This document shows, in pieces, positions 9,893 to 19,159 of a stretch of DNA of 47,448 bases. The DNA comes from an uncultured Marvinbryantia sp. (GTDB taxonomy: Bacteria; Bacillota; Clostridia; Lachnospirales; Lachnospiraceae). The stretch covers positions 1 through 47,448 of the forward strand of contig CANRKY010000005.1 in assembly GCA_947631355.1 (NCBI GenBank). Direction: 5' to 3'. The position numbers and the translations under genes were made by a program. The notes under the pieces were generated by a model, which worked only from the letters and a program-made list of their open reading frames with translations, was not told the origin of the DNA and searched no databases. The stretch's first letter is position 1. Every line of letters starts with the position of its first letter.

Positions 9893-11764
9893 ATGAAAAA
9901 AAACATAACAAAAATGACTGCGCTTTGCCTTTGCGCCCTTCTCACAGTGAGCGGGAGCGCGATGAACGCTTTCGCCCTGAACTCCGACGGGAACGAGACG
10001 AAAGAGCAGGAGGAAACGCAAACTGTGGCGGATGCCGATGACGCCGATGTATCCGCGAATGAAACGGAATCCGACGCCAGTGCATCCGCGGATGAAACAG
10101 AATCCGACGCCGATGTATCCGCGAATGAAACGGAATCCGACGCCGGTGTATCCGCGGATGAAACAGAATCCACCGCCGATGACGCCGATGTATCCAAGGA
10201 TGAGACCGTGTACATCCTTGCCGGAGCAGATGGTTCCGCGCAGAAGATCATTGTCAGTGATTGGATCAAGAATGTTCCCGGCCGCGCGGAGGTGAAAGAT
10301 CGGTCTGAACTGACAGAGGTAGAAAACGTCAAAGGCGAGGAAACCTATACCATGAGTGATGACAATATGCTGGTATGGGACGCCCAGGGCAATGATATTT
10401 ACTATCAGGGCAGCATCGAAAAAGAACTTCCGGTTGACCTGTCGGTTACTTATAAGCTGGATGGAGAGCCCATCTCGGCGGAAGATCTGGCCGGAAAGAG
10501 CGGCAGAGTGACCATTCGTTTTGAATATCAAAACAAGCAGTATGAAACCGTGGATATAGACGGGGAAAACGAAAAAATCTATGTCCCGTTTGCCATGCTG
10601 ACCGGCGTTCTTCTGGATGACGACGTGTTTACGAATGTGGATGTTACAAACGGCAAAGTGATCGATGACGGCAGCCGCACCGCGGTGATGGGGATTGCCT
10701 TTCCGGGCCTTCAGGAGGACCTTGCGATCTCCAAAGATAAACTGGAAATTCCCGACTATGTGGAGATTACGGCCGATGTCAGCAATTTTCAGCTTGCTAT
10801 GACAGCGACTCTCGCAACAAATGAGCTTTTCGGTGAATTGGATGTGGACAGTTTCGATCCCGTCTCCGATCTCAGTGATTCCATGGAAGACCTGACAGAC
10901 GCCATGGATCAGCTTTTGGACGGTTCCTCGCAGCTTTATGACGGCCTGGCCGCTTTGCTGGAGAAATCCGGCGACCTGACGGAGGGGATCGGCCAGCTTG
11001 CTGCCGGGGCAGAGACCCTCAAAACAGGTTCCGAAAGCCTGGATGCGGGGGCAGCCGAGCTGCAGTCCGGCGCGGCGGAGTTAAGCAGCGGACTAAGCAC
11101 CCTTACCTCGAACAACGATACCTTAAACGGCGGAGCCAAACAGGTATTTGACACGCTGCTCTCCACGGCGGACACGCAGCTTGCTGCCGCAGGACTGGAT
11201 GTGTCGGCGCTGACGGTGGAAAACTATGCGCAGGTTCTGGACAATATCATTGCATCGATGGAGGCGAACGCTGATCAGCAGGCGCAGAGCGCCAGCGCTG
11301 CAGAGGGAGCCCAAACAATCATTGCGCTCAAAGGCTCCCTTGACAGCTACAACGAATTTTATCTCGGCCTGCAAAGCTACACGGCTGGTGTGGCCGATGC
11401 CGCGGCGGGGGCAGGAACTCTGAAAGACGGAACGGATGATCTGAAGACTGGTACCTCCCAGCTCTCCACCGGAGCTTCGGAACTTTACGATGGGATCATT
11501 ACGCTGAAAGACGGAACGCCGGATCTGGTCGATGGGATCACGCAGCTCTATGACGGCGCCGCGCAGCTTTCCGAGGGACTTCAGGACTTTAACGAAGAAG
11601 GCATACAAAAGCTGGTGGATGCGGTGGACGGAGACTTGAACGGACTTGTGACCAGACTCCGTGCGGCAAGAGATGTATCCCTCCGCTATAAGAACTTTGC
11701 GGGAGCAGAGGAGGACATGGACGGCCAGGTGAAATTTATTTATCGGACGGATGCGATTGAATAG
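9893..11764 (+). CDS. secreted YhgE/Pip-like protein with LxxG repeats
   Basis: Signal peptide; repeated 'LxxG' pattern (QLLDGSSQLYDGLAALLEKSGDLTEGIGQLAAGAETLKTGSESLDAGAAELQSG). Confidence 0.8.
   Translation: MKKNITKMTALCLCALLTVSGSAMNAFALNSDGNETKEQEETQTVADADDADVSANETESDASASADETESDADVSANETESDAGVSADETESTADDADVSKDETVYILAGADGSAQKIIVSDWIKNVPGRAEVKDRSELTEVENVKGEETYTMSDDNMLVWDAQGNDIYYQGSIEKELPVDLSVTYKLDGEPISAEDLAGKSGRVTIRFEYQNKQYETVDIDGENEKIYVPFAMLTGVLLDDDVFTNVDVTNGKVIDDGSRTAVMGIAFPGLQEDLAISKDKLEIPDYVEITADVSNFQLAMTATLATNELFGELDVDSFDPVSDLSDSMEDLTDAMDQLLDGSSQLYDGLAALLEKSGDLTEGIGQLAAGAETLKTGSESLDAGAAELQSGAAELSSGLSTLTSNNDTLNGGAKQVFDTLLSTADTQLAAAGLDVSALTVENYAQVLDNIIASMEANADQQAQSASAAEGAQTIIALKGSLDSYNEFYLGLQSYTAGVADAAAGAGTLKDGTDDLKTGTSQLSTGASELYDGIITLKDGTPDLVDGITQLYDGAAQLSEGLQDFNEEGIQKLVDAVDGDLNGLVTRLRAARDVSLRYKNFAGAEEDMDGQVKFIYRTDAIE
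10046..10177 (+). repeat. intragenic 33-bp (11-aa) tandem repeat, 4 copies
   Basis: DVSANETESDA / SASADETESDA / DVSANETESDA / GVSADETESTA; copies 1/3 and 2/4 pair at DNA level. Confidence 0.9.
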
Positions 11765-11827
11765 ATCGGCGAATGAAGATATGCGCCGCATATAGAAACA
11801 GGGGCATTCCTGTCCGGAGCGTATTTT

Positions 11828-11869
11828 TTACGCCACATTTCCCATGGGAAGTGTGGCGTAATTTTTTTT
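11828..11869 (+). terminator. Rho-independent terminator
   Basis: TTACGCCAC...GTGGCGTAA stem followed by T8. Confidence 0.8.
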
Positions 11870-11872
11870 GCT

Positions 11873-12019
11873 TATTTTGCTTTGATCTCAAAAGTCCTCA
11901 TTTATCGAATCCCCTTTTTCGGCTATAATCATGTTGCACTTCCCGAAAAATTCTATTATATTATACAGTAAACCTTGCAATTCAACAATTACCAGACCTG
12001 TCCCGGGCGTATTTTTTAC
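11873..12019. repeat. left copy of long inverted repeat
   Basis: Reverse complement of 17758-17902 with about 19 differences over 147 positions by hand alignment; first 38 bp identical. Confidence 0.92.
11888..11932 (-). other. candidate 14-codon micro-ORF in left inverted repeat
   Basis: CGGGAAGTGCAACATG; MIIAEKGDSINEDF*. Confidence 0.4.
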
Positions 12020-12176
12020 GCCGCGTTTTCGCGGGGAAGTGCAGCATATTTACATCCCCACCCCTATTTTTGTCCGGAACTCAATGATATATTAACAGTA
12101 GCTGTAAAACAATTACTATGGGCTAAAGTCGGTGCCACGGCCTGTCATCTGTGGCGAGAAAAGAGGGGACAATACC

Positions 12177-15100
12177 ATGATAAACAAAGACTGGGAGGAC
12201 TTTTTTTGTATTGAAGAAGTTTATGACACGGCCGATGCGGCGGATACCTACACAGGCGCAAAGAAAGATGCGGTGGCTGCCCTTGCATCCTGCATCAATC
12301 ATAACGGCTGTGTGGATATGTGCTGGATGATGGACGCTTCCGGGCTTGCACTCGATGAGCTTACCGAAGCGCTGGAGGGCGCCGTTTATCAGGATCCGGA
12401 AGCGTATGATCTTCATCACGCAGATGACCTAGGATGGATGCTGAGAGCACAGTATCTCTCCGGGAACATCAAAACGAAGCTGGATACGGCGAAAAAACTG
12501 AACGATAAATATAACGGCCGCTTTGATGCCAACGTCGCCGCTCTGAAGGCGGTGATGCCGAAAAAGGTGGATTTCGAGGTGATCGGCTTCGGGCTGGGCA
12601 GTCCGTGGATCCCGGAAAGATATTATGCACGGTTTGCCAAGGAGACCCTTGGCCTGTTCTGTTATCCCGAGGTCCATTACTCCACAACACTTGGGCAATG
12701 GAAGATACTGATCGCCCCAAAGGAGAGAAATACCGTCCAGAATACATATACATATGGCACCAGGCGCCTTTCTGCGCTGCAGATCATGGAGACAGCTTTA
12801 AACGGGGGAACGGTGAAGGTCTATGATGAGGTGCCCCGCCCGGAACGAGAATCCGGCACGGCGAGAGTATTGAACAAAATGGAGACACTGGCGGCGCAGG
12901 AGAAGCAGGAACTGCTGCAGAACACATTCCTGGAGTGGGTCGGAAAGGATCCTTCTCGTGTGAAGCGCATGAGGGAGATTTTTTACGATACCTATGCCTG
13001 CAATGTGGCCGGCAGGTACAGCGGCGGTTTTCTGGACTTGCCGGATCTTGACGCGGAACATTTTACGCCGTACCCACACCAGAAGGATGCCGTGGCAAGG
13101 ATCATCCTGGAGAAGGATGTGCTGCTGAATCACAAGGTCGGCACGGGGAAGACGGGCATTATTGTCATGGGTGTCCATGAGAAAAAGCGCATCGGCCTTT
13201 CGGATAAGAACCTGGTCGTTGTGCCGAATAATGTTTTGGAAGCGTTTGAGCGCACCCATCGCCTGCTTTATCCGCAGGACAGCATCCTGGTCGTACATCC
13301 GGAGGACTTCACGCCGGACAGCAGACAGGCGTTCCTCGCGAAGATCAAAGACGGCGGCTATGTGGCGGCATATATGGCGTTCTCCTCCTTCGAAAAACTG
13401 GGTATGAGCAAACACTATAAGCTGGAGCAGCAGAGAGAGCGGATCCGAACCTGCAGGGCACAGGCAGCAAATGCTTCCGAGTCCTGGGAGCGCTCCCGCC
13501 TGGAGACGATGGAATCCCGCCTGAGTGACGAATTTCAGAAGATGCGCGAGGAGATCCCGGAGGATGAATTTATCACTTTCGACGAGCTGGGCGTCACCAC
13601 CCTTGTCATTGACGAAGCCCACAATTTTAAAAATATTTCGATCGATGCGCATGCAGACAATGTTGTGGGCATGCACGCGAAGGGCAGCAAGAAATGCGAT
13701 GAGACGCTGGAGAAGGTTCGGTATGTCAGAGCGCAGGGCGGCGGGATCATCTTTTCCACGGGCACGCCGCTGACCAATTCCATCGCGGATCTGTTTGTGC
13801 TGCAGATGTTTTTGCAGCCGGATCAGCTGAAGCTGCTCCACCTGGATCATTTTGATGAGTGGATCAGCAACTTTGCGACGCGCCAGACCAGCTTCGAAGT
13901 GGACGTAGATTCCAAGAACTACCGTGTACGCACCAGGTTCTCCAGCTTCCACAATATCCCGGAGCTGACAAGCCTGTTTGCGGGCGTCTGTGACTTCTAC
14001 GGCGGTGAGGAAGGCGGAATGGGTCTGCCAAAGAGCGAAGGCTATACGGATGTGACCGTGGAAAGATCCATTGAGCAGGAAGTTTACATTGACGATCTGG
14101 TTGAGCGCACAGAGAAGATCCGTCAGAAGCATGTGCGCAGCACGGAGGACAACCTGCTGAAAGTAACGCATGATGGCCGCGCGGCGGCTCTGGATATCCG
14201 CCTTGTAGACCCGACGGCGGAACCGGATGTTAAAGGGACGAAGGTCTATGCCTGTGCCCAAAAGGTTTATGATATCTGGAAAGCATATCCGGGCACTGCA
14301 CAGCTGGTGTTCTGCGATCTGGGCACGCCGAAGAAAGGGTTCAACCTGTACGATGAACTGAAAAAACTCTTGGAACAGATGGGCGTTCCGACTTCCCAGA
14401 TCGCTTTTGTGCACGATGCCACAACGGATGCCAGACGAAGAAAACTGTTTGAGGCGGTAAACAATGCCTCTGTACGGATTCTGATCGGCAGCACCTCAAA
14501 GCTCGGAACCGGCGTGAACGTGCAGAAGCGCCTGGTGGCGATCCATCACCTGGATATCCCATGGAAGCCATCGGATATTGTTCAGCGGGAAGGCCGCATG
14601 ATCCGGCAGGGCAACACCAATGATCGGGTATTCCGCTTTCGCTACATTACGGCGGGCACCTTTGACGCCTATTCCTGGCAGCTTCTGGAAAACAAACAGA
14701 GATTTATCTCCCAGTTTATGAGCAACGATCCGCTTTGCAGGGACGCGCGCGATATCGACGATACCGTGCTGAACTATGCGGAGATCAAGGCTCTCTCGGT
14801 GGGCGATCCGCTTTTGAAGACCCGCATCGATACATCAAACGAGCTGGAGCGCTTAAAGATCCAATGCAGACAGCGCGATCAGGAACTGAAGACCATGGAA
14901 GGCATTGTTTCGAATCTGCCCTCCACGCTGGCAAAGCTGAAAGACCGCAGGCATCGTCTGGAACAGGATCATCGGCACTTCCTTGCGCACCGCCAAAGCC
15001 TGAGCAGGGCGGAACGCGATGCTTTCGGGGAAGAAGTCCTCTATGCCCTGCAGGAAAACGCCTTTGTGGAGACGGAGCGCTGGTTTGATGATCTGCACGA

Positions 15101-15422
15101 CTTTCGCATCCTGCTTCCGGCTTATATGAAGCGCGAACGCCCCATGCTTCTGATCGAGGGCGTATCCGGAAACAGATACGATGTGGACATGCGCGATGCA
15201 AAGGCAAGCGGCTGTATCCAGCGAATGGAGCACATCCTGTCCCATCTGAACAATCGTGCCGATACGGTGAAGAAAGAGATTGCCCGGACAAAGGCTCAGG
15301 CGGAGCATGCAAAAGCAGAGATCCAAAAGGGAAACCGCTACATTGCAGAAGTGGCCGTGATGTCGGAGAAGCTTCTGGACATTGATGAAGAATTGAACCG
15401 GCGCGCAAAAAACGCAGCGTAA
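12177..15422 (+). CDS. SNF2-like DEAD/DEAH helicase related to ICE/phage helicase-methylase proteins but lacking a methylase domain
   Basis: PHQKDAVARI, Walker A HKVGTGKTG, DEAH (VIDEAHNFKN), STGTPLTNS, GTGVNVQKRL..HLDIPWKPSDIVQREGRMIRQGN; no NPPY/F motif seen. Confidence 0.85.
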   Translation: MINKDWEDFFCIEEVYDTADAADTYTGAKKDAVAALASCINHNGCVDMCWMMDASGLALDELTEALEGAVYQDPEAYDLHHADDLGWMLRAQYLSGNIKTKLDTAKKLNDKYNGRFDANVAALKAVMPKKVDFEVIGFGLGSPWIPERYYARFAKETLGLFCYPEVHYSTTLGQWKILIAPKERNTVQNTYTYGTRRLSALQIMETALNGGTVKVYDEVPRPERESGTARVLNKMETLAAQEKQELLQNTFLEWVGKDPSRVKRMREIFYDTYACNVAGRYSGGFLDLPDLDAEHFTPYPHQKDAVARIILEKDVLLNHKVGTGKTGIIVMGVHEKKRIGLSDKNLVVVPNNVLEAFERTHRLLYPQDSILVVHPEDFTPDSRQAFLAKIKDGGYVAAYMAFSSFEKLGMSKHYKLEQQRERIRTCRAQAANASESWERSRLETMESRLSDEFQKMREEIPEDEFITFDELGVTTLVIDEAHNFKNISIDAHADNVVGMHAKGSKKCDETLEKVRYVRAQGGGIIFSTGTPLTNSIADLFVLQMFLQPDQLKLLHLDHFDEWISNFATRQTSFEVDVDSKNYRVRTRFSSFHNIPELTSLFAGVCDFYGGEEGGMGLPKSEGYTDVTVERSIEQEVYIDDLVERTEKIRQKHVRSTEDNLLKVTHDGRAAALDIRLVDPTAEPDVKGTKVYACAQKVYDIWKAYPGTAQLVFCDLGTPKKGFNLYDELKKLLEQMGVPTSQIAFVHDATTDARRRKLFEAVNNASVRILIGSTSKLGTGVNVQKRLVAIHHLDIPWKPSDIVQREGRMIRQGNTNDRVFRFRYITAGTFDAYSWQLLENKQRFISQFMSNDPLCRDARDIDDTVLNYAEIKALSVGDPLLKTRIDTSNELERLKIQCRQRDQELKTMEGIVSNLPSTLAKLKDRRHRLEQDHRHFLAHRQSLSRAERDAFGEEVLYALQENAFVETERWFDDLHDFRILLPAYMKRERPMLLIEGVSGNRYDVDMRDAKASGCIQRMEHILSHLNNRADTVKKEIARTKAQAEHAKAEIQKGNRYIAEVAVMSEKLLDIDEELNRRAKNAA

Positions 15423-15438
15423 GAAAGGAGCGGCGAGC

Positions 15439-16527
15439 ATGGCGAATACATATAATATCCCAACGATAACAGCGGGTGACGCGATCGATCAGCTGACAGA
15501 GCTTTACTATACCGCGTATCAGAGCGGAGTGCTTTCTGCGATTCCGTCTGTGGCCCTCTGGGGTTCGATGGGCGTTGGCAAGTCAACACTGGTAAAGGAA
15601 GCGGCAGCTCAGCTTTCGAAAAAGCTGCACACGAAGGTTGAGGTGACGGATATCCGTCTGTTAAATTTTTCGCCCGTCGATCTGCGCGGGATCCCGTCTG
15701 CGGACGCCCAAAAAGAGTTTACCGTCTGGCTGAAGCCAAAGATCTTTGACCTGCCGGAGGATGGAATCAGTATCCTTTTTCTCGATGAGATCTCCGCGGC
15801 GCCGCAGTCCCTTCAGGCAGCAGCCTACCAGATCGCTCTGGATAAGCGTATTGGGGAGTTTGCGCTGCCGCAGAACTGCATTGTGATCTGTGCGGGCAAC
15901 CGCACGACAGACCGCTCCGTGGCGTTTCGCATGCCGAAGGCACTGGCCAACCGCCTGATCCACTTTGAGATCGCATCGGATTTCGACAGCTGGATGGAAT
16001 GGGCCATGCAGCACGAGATAGATGAGCGTGTGATCGGGTATCTCGCTTTTGACAACAGCCGCCTGAACACGGAGCCGGACATCGAGGAGCTGGCGTTCCC
16101 AACTCCTCGAAGCTGGGAATTTGTCAGCAGGCTTCTGAAGACGACCGGCAAGACTCCGAGCGAGGTTCATAGTCTGATCGCGGGCTGCGTGGGTGTTTCC
16201 AATGCACTGGAATTTGAAAGCTGGTGCCAGGTATATCACAAACTGCCGAAGACCGCGGATATCCTGTCCGGAAAGTGCACGGTTCAAGTAAAGGAGCCCG
16301 ATGTGATCTACGCACTGATCTCTTCGCTTCTGACCTGCATTTCCTGCCGCAAGGACGCGCTCAGTGCGAGGGAATTGGAGAACGTGTGCGCTTACGCCTC
16401 ACAATTTCCGGCAGATTTTTCAGCCATGTTCTTCCGCGGCATGCTCGCCATCGATGGCATGAACATGCAGCTTTCCAAAATTTCTTCCTTCGCTGCCTGG
16501 ATGAAGAAGAACCGCAGGTTTTTATAG
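15439..16527 (+). CDS. MoxR-family AAA+ ATPase
   Basis: WGSMGVGKSTLVKEAA Walker A, 'ISILFLDEISAAPQSLQAAAYQIALDKRIGEFALPQNCIVICAGNRTTDRS'. Confidence 0.85.
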   Translation: MANTYNIPTITAGDAIDQLTELYYTAYQSGVLSAIPSVALWGSMGVGKSTLVKEAAAQLSKKLHTKVEVTDIRLLNFSPVDLRGIPSADAQKEFTVWLKPKIFDLPEDGISILFLDEISAAPQSLQAAAYQIALDKRIGEFALPQNCIVICAGNRTTDRSVAFRMPKALANRLIHFEIASDFDSWMEWAMQHEIDERVIGYLAFDNSRLNTEPDIEELAFPTPRSWEFVSRLLKTTGKTPSEVHSLIAGCVGVSNALEFESWCQVYHKLPKTADILSGKCTVQVKEPDVIYALISSLLTCISCRKDALSARELENVCAYASQFPADFSAMFFRGMLAIDGMNMQLSKISSFAAWMKKNRRFL

Positions 16528-16542
16528 ACAGGCCGCGGCATT

Positions 16543-16578
16543 ATGAGAAGCATCATGAGAACCATCATGAGAACCATC
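16543..16578 (+). repeat. 12-bp tandem repeat x3
   Basis: atgagaagcatc / atgagaaccatc / atgagaaccatc. Confidence 0.85.
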
Positions 16579-16600
16579 CGTTATCCAAAGGAGGTAAGGC

Positions 16601-17761
16601 ATGGATCCGATAAAAGTAAAACAGACGGTAAGACGCATGACAGAAGCGCGCGCTTTGCTGGTAAGAGAGAATCCGTTTTTTGGGCATCTGTCCATGGGAC
16701 TTCGGCTCGCCTGTGCCCCATGTGAGACGGCCTGTACCGATGGCAGCCGCCTGATCTTTGACCCGGAGTTTGCGGAAAAACTTTCCGAGAGAGAGCTGCA
16801 GTTTGTGATCCTCCATGAAGTGCTGCACTGTGTCCTGGAACATTGTGTCAGAAGTAAAAATGTTTATTCTCTGCTGTATAATATCGCCTGCGACATGGTA
16901 GTAAATTCCACCATCCTGGATATGTGGGGACTGGATACGTTTCAGATCGCCGGAGAGGAGGCGATGCATCTGGCGCCGGACGGGAAAGAAGGCCGCGTTT
17001 ACAATGCGGAAGAAATCTACCATATGCTGCTGCAAAAGCAGAAGGATCCATCGGGTGCGGATGGATCGCCCTTCGACAGACACGATCTTTGGCAGGGGAT
17101 TTCTGACAAGACGCAGCTTCGCGATGACTGGAACAAAAACATCCATCGCGCGATAAAGGATTGCGGTAATTCTGCGGGGATGCCGCAGAGTATACGAAGG
17201 GTGATCCGGGAATTGGCAGACCGTGCCGGCCTGAACTGGAAACAACTGCTTCATGACTTTTTGCAGTTCGACCAACAGGATTACACCTTTTCCCCGCCCG
17301 ACCGCAGATACGCAGATGCAGACTTCTATTTTCCGGCATTTAATGAGGATGAGGATAACGGATCCGCAAATGATATCTGGGTATGCGTGGACACCTCGGC
17401 CTCCATCTCGGAGGAGGAACTGGCCTGTGCGATGGCAGAGATCCTCGATGCCATGCGCCAGGCGCGGCTGAAGGGCAAGATCTCATTTTTTGACAGCAAT
17501 ATCACGGAACCGGAGCCCTTCGAGACAGAGCGTGAATTACAGAAGATCACACCGAGCGGAGGCGGCGGAACCAGCTTCCACATCATCTTTGCCTACCTTC
17601 GGGAGAAGATGTATCCGGAACTGCCGAGGGCGATACTGATATTTACAGATGGATACGCCATGTGGCCAATGGAGCGGGACGCCATGGATGTGCCGGTATT
17701 GTGGCTGATCAGTAAGGACGGCAGAGATGACGCGCCGTGGGGACGGGTAGCGAAGATGTAA
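16601..17761 (+). CDS. DUF2201-type protein: putative HExxH metallopeptidase plus VWA-like domain
   Basis: 'VILHEVLHCVLEHC' (HExxH) and C-terminal MIDAS-like 'WVCVDTSASIS' with 'GGGTS'. Confidence 0.85.
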   Translation: MDPIKVKQTVRRMTEARALLVRENPFFGHLSMGLRLACAPCETACTDGSRLIFDPEFAEKLSERELQFVILHEVLHCVLEHCVRSKNVYSLLYNIACDMVVNSTILDMWGLDTFQIAGEEAMHLAPDGKEGRVYNAEEIYHMLLQKQKDPSGADGSPFDRHDLWQGISDKTQLRDDWNKNIHRAIKDCGNSAGMPQSIRRVIRELADRAGLNWKQLLHDFLQFDQQDYTFSPPDRRYADADFYFPAFNEDEDNGSANDIWVCVDTSASISEEELACAMAEILDAMRQARLKGKISFFDSNITEPEPFETERELQKITPSGGGGTSFHIIFAYLREKMYPELPRAILIFTDGYAMWPMERDAMDVPVLWLISKDGRDDAPWGRVAKM

Positions 17762-17902
17762 AAAATACTCTCAGGACAGAGTTGGTAATTGTGTAATTGC
17801 AAGATCTACTGTATAATAAAATAGAATTTTCGGGAGGTGTAACATGATCGCAGCCGAAAGAGGGTATTCGATAAATGAGGACTTTTGAGATCAAAGCAAA
17901 AT
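17758..17902. repeat. right copy of long inverted repeat
   Basis: Inverted relative to 11873-12019; begins in the last codons of the VWA gene. Confidence 0.92.
17844..17888 (+). other. candidate 14-codon micro-ORF in right inverted repeat
   Basis: GGGAGGTGTAACATG; MIAAERGYSINEDF*; frame-conserved with left copy. Confidence 0.45.
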
Positions 17903-17950
17903 AGTTCTTTTTGAAAGGAACTTTGTTTTAGAAAATGGAGAGACGATTTG

Positions 17951-19159
17951 ATGGGTAATATTATGTACCATAATGATTTTAGTAAATACAACGAAAATAG
18001 AGATGTAATTTCTTTATTTTCCGGAGCAATGGGGTTGGATATTGGATTGGAAAAGGCTGGTTTGCATGTTGTGATCGGGCAAGATTTTGATGCCTCGTGT
18101 GTAAAAACCATGCGTATAAACGGGTATAAGGTCATGGAAGGGGATATCAGGGAAATTACACCGCAGGATTTGCTGGGGATAACGGGTTTATCTGTTGGAG
18201 AACCATTTTTGGTTTGTGGAGGACCACCATGTCAGCCTTTTTCTACTGCCGGAAAGCGCTTGGGGATCAATGACCCAAGAGGCAGTTTGTTTATGGACTT
18301 TATCCGAATGATAGATTATATTCGTCCTCGTTTTTTTATCATGGAGAATGTGAAAGGAATCATATCCGCGCCATTGAAACATGTATCTGCTGCAGAAAGA
18401 GATGAAAATGATCCGGAACAAAGATTAGGAACAGTCTTGGATGTTATATTGGCTGAGTTTGAAAAACTGGGATATAAAACGGTATATGGATTGTTGGATG
18501 CAGTAAATTATGGCGTGCCGCAGTTCCGGGAGAGATTTGTTCTGATCGGGAGCCGTGATAATGAGAATATATTTTTGCCTGTACCGACACATTTTCATAT
18601 GCACCAGAATAAAGAGTATCAGTGGCAGACTGTCAGGAGTGTTATTGAGGATTTGGAGGGGGACAATGGGGAGTGTGCCGCTTTTTCGGAAGAGCGCTTA
18701 AAGTTTTTAAAAATGGTTCCCGAAGGAGGAAACTGGAGAGATCTGCCGGCAGATATCATACCAACCGCAATGGGCGGGGCATATAAATCCGGAGGAGGAA
18801 AGGTTGGATTTTATAGAAGGCTTTCTTATGATCAGCCCTCTCCAACTGTTGTAACATCTCCAGTACAAAAAGCAACTATGATGTGCCACCCAACGCAAAA
18901 CAGACCTCTAAGTGTCAAAGAATATGCGAGGATACAACAGTTTCCTGATAACTGGATTTTTACAGGAACTACAGCTTCTAAATATCGTCAGATCGGGAAT
19001 GCTGTGCCAATCGGTTTAGCAGAAGCGATCGGAAAGGCAGTACTTTCTGTGGCAAATAGCGCAGCAATAGTAGAGACCAAACGGTTCAGAGGAACAAATG
19101 TACATAACAAAATCAGAGATGCTATAGAATTAGGAGGAAATTTATATGCCATTAAATAA
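17951..19159 (+). CDS. DNA (cytosine-5)-methyltransferase
   Basis: VISLFSGAMGLDIGLEKAG, GGPPCQPFSTAGKR, ENVKG, QFRERFVLIGSR, RQIGNAVP. Confidence 0.95.
   Translation: MGNIMYHNDFSKYNENRDVISLFSGAMGLDIGLEKAGLHVVIGQDFDASCVKTMRINGYKVMEGDIREITPQDLLGITGLSVGEPFLVCGGPPCQPFSTAGKRLGINDPRGSLFMDFIRMIDYIRPRFFIMENVKGIISAPLKHVSAAERDENDPEQRLGTVLDVILAEFEKLGYKTVYGLLDAVNYGVPQFRERFVLIGSRDNENIFLPVPTHFHMHQNKEYQWQTVRSVIEDLEGDNGECAAFSEERLKFLKMVPEGGNWRDLPADIIPTAMGGAYKSGGGKVGFYRRLSYDQPSPTVVTSPVQKATMMCHPTQNRPLSVKEYARIQQFPDNWIFTGTTASKYRQIGNAVPIGLAEAIGKAVLSVANSAAIVETKRFRGTNVHNKIRDAIELGGNLYAIK

Noticed and set aside
12798-14414. 538-aa minus-strand ORF antisense to the helicase
   Set aside because: No domain-like motifs; the plus frame has complete SNF2 motifs.
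17886-17888. In-frame TGA in the micro-ORF as a selenocysteine codon
   Set aside because: No SECIS-like hairpin recognised immediately downstream and both copies carry the TGA in a very short peptide; ordinary stop or frameshift scar is simpler.
11873-17902. Classical transposon or ICE
   Set aside because: No transposase, relaxase, integrase or conjugation gene inside and no clear target-site duplication at the outer repeat ends.
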